Of a stretch of 14,575 bases of DNA, positions 13,811 through 14,575 are shown piece by piece. Under the pieces are notes generated by a model, which saw only the letters and a list, made by a program, of their open reading frames with translations, had not been told where the DNA came from and did not search any database. This stretch comes from Spirochaeta sp. (GTDB lineage: Bacteria; Spirochaetota; Spirochaetia; UBA9216), in assembly GCA_003454605.1 (NCBI GenBank), contig DMKD01000316.1, positions 1 through 14,575 of the forward strand. Direction: 5' to 3'. The position numbers were made by a program, and so were the translations under genes. Positions within the stretch are counted from its first letter, which is position 1, and every line of letters starts with the position of its first letter.

Positions 13811-14461
13811 CTATCGCAGGTTCTGCGTCATCTGCCATTCTACTGCCCGCTGAATCAGCTCAACGCTGTCTTTCAGCTGAAGTTTAATCTTCAGATGCGA
13901 TTTATATGTTTCGATTGTTTTTACACTGAGTTTCAGCTGTTCAGCAATAATCCTGGTTTTCACTCCATTTCCTATCATCTGAAACACCTCAAGCTCTCTA
14001 TCGCTTAGAATATCGATTGGATTTAAGTTGGCTGCGTTACGGCCGGAAGTCATTATCTCCAGCATTCTGGACTGCATTTTAGAGCTTAAATATATTTCGC
14101 CTCCTGCAACCTTCCTTACGGCGGTAATTATATCATCAACTGCCTCTGCCTTCATTATGAAGCCTTTGGCACCGGCGCGCAGAACCCGCTCGGCATATAT
14201 TTCTTCATCATGAAGCGAAACTACGAGGACCCTGACATCGGGGCAGATTACCTGCAGGTCCTTGATCAGCTCAATTCCGCTGCTCTCCTTCAGGGAGAGA
14301 TCAACCATCGCGAGATCCGGCTTTTCGGATTTTATTAATTCAACAGCTTCCACGGCTGTTTCCGCGGTACCCACAACATTGAAATCTTCTTCACTGTCTA
14401 TCAGTTTTCTAAATCCTTCCCGCACAATTGGATGATCATCGACAATTACAATTTTTTTCAT
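13811..14461 (-). CDS. NarL/FixJ-family response regulator
   Basis: This 216-residue DNA-binding regulator has an N-terminal receiver domain (1-120) with the acidic pair Asp8/Asp9, phospho-acceptor Asp54 (in MVDLSL), Ser82 in the Thr/Ser position and Lys104. A short linker is followed by a LuxR-type helix-turn-helix (about 148-212), where LSDRELEVFQMIGNGVKTRIIAEQLKLSVKTIETYKSHLKIKL is the classical motif. All phosphorylation residues are present, so it should be controlled by a histidine kinase, which is not in this window. AAGGG lies about nine bases before the ATG at 14461. The upstream gene, which carries a haem-binding motif, ends nine bases before, so both are probably co-transcribed; the signal may therefore be linked to redox or gas sensing. 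Confidence 0.92.
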   Translation of the reverse strand: MKKIVIVDDHPIVREGFRKLIDSEEDFNVVGTAETAVEAVELIKSEKPDLAMVDLSLKESSGIELIKDLQVICPDVRVLVVSLHDEEIYAERVLRAGAKGFIMKAEAVDDIITAVRKVAGGEIYLSSKMQSRMLEIMTSGRNAANLNPIDILSDRELEVFQMIGNGVKTRIIAEQLKLSVKTIETYKSHLKIKLQLKDSVELIQRAVEWQMTQNLR

Positions 14462-14470
14462 TTCAATCCC

Positions 14471-14575
14471 TTACCATTTTCTTAAATTAATGTGACACTT
14501 CATACATTGCTCAGTGATCTTACTGTATTCCTGTAGTGCTTGTCTTGGATCACCATCTTCAAAACGTTTCATAAT
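14471..14575 (-). CDS. C-terminal end of a protein with a CxxCH haem-binding motif (probable c-type cytochrome), 5' end outside window
   Basis: Only the last 34 codons and the TAA (14473-14471) are in the window; the frame is open to the right edge. The tail contains CMKCH (14506-14492), the c-type haem attachment motif, followed by INLRKW and the stop. A CxxCH close to the C-terminus, in a helix rich in Gln/Glu/Lys and followed by an Arg, resembles the cytochrome c' (Cytochrome_C_2) group. Such a protein would be exported and loaded with haem outside the cytoplasm. A chance CxxCH in another protein is possible, since the rest is not visible. The nine-base gap to the response regulator suggests a common transcript. 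Confidence 0.65.
   Translation of the reverse strand: MMKRFEDGDPRQALQEYSKITEQCMKCHINLRKW

Noticed and set aside
1..14575. CRISPR array, insertion sequence or prophage genes
   Set aside because: No regularly spaced repeats, transposase, integrase or phage genes are seen; only the tRNA-Pro-tail repeats hint at past mobility.

Overview
The window looks like a piece of a Gram-negative chromosome, most likely a spirochaete. The reasons are the block PpiC-domain membrane protein / MptE-like (DUF115, Maf-type) protein / lepA, a predicted outer-membrane barrel protein ending in Phe, two LysM domains joined to a degenerate LytM domain, AT-leaning intergenic DNA, and tRNA genes without an encoded CCA. 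The taxonomic call is inference; the genes themselves are mostly clear from motifs.

Left part (1-2332): an NCS2 nucleobase transporter runs in from the left edge and ends at a rho-independent terminator. Two short, overlapping, unrecognised membrane-protein genes follow. Centre-left (2333-6234): a good sigma70-like promoter and a leader with mutually exclusive hairpins precede a four-gene operon. It encodes a carboxyltransferase (mmdA), a small one-helix OadG-like subunit, a biotin carrier with EAMKM, and an eleven-helix-type beta subunit with all the Na+-pump residues I can check. Together they should form a biotin-dependent, sodium-pumping methylmalonyl-CoA (or related acyl-CoA) decarboxylase, which links decarboxylation in a succinate-to-propionate route to a Na+ gradient. 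A strong terminator closes the operon.

Middle (6245-7823, minus strand): an outer-membrane beta-barrel protein with a promoter that would give an almost leaderless mRNA, and a LysM-LysM-LytM envelope protein that lacks the metal-binding residues of M23 peptidases. Then come tRNA-Asp(GTC) with a near-consensus promoter, tRNA-Pro(CGG), and terminator hairpins.

8181-8716 is a 536-base stretch without a gene and the strangest part of the window. It holds several direct and inverted fragments of the 3' half of tRNA-Pro, an 11-bp palindrome, an additional terminator-like hairpin, and a GC-rich, multi-hairpin segment (8467-8620) closed by a long-range helix. This could be tRNA-targeted mobile-element scar tissue, a repeat family, or a structured RNA.

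Right part (8717-14575): a membrane-anchored SurA/PpiD-like foldase and an MptE-like/Maf-type protein in tandem. The latter overlaps lepA (elongation factor 4, minus strand) tail-to-tail by 17 bases. lepA appears to have its own promoter and a 5'-terminal stem-loop leader. Upstream of it on the minus strand is a NarL/FixJ response regulator, and at the edge the last 34 codons of a protein with a C-terminal CxxCH haem-binding motif, probably a c-type cytochrome in one transcription unit with the regulator.
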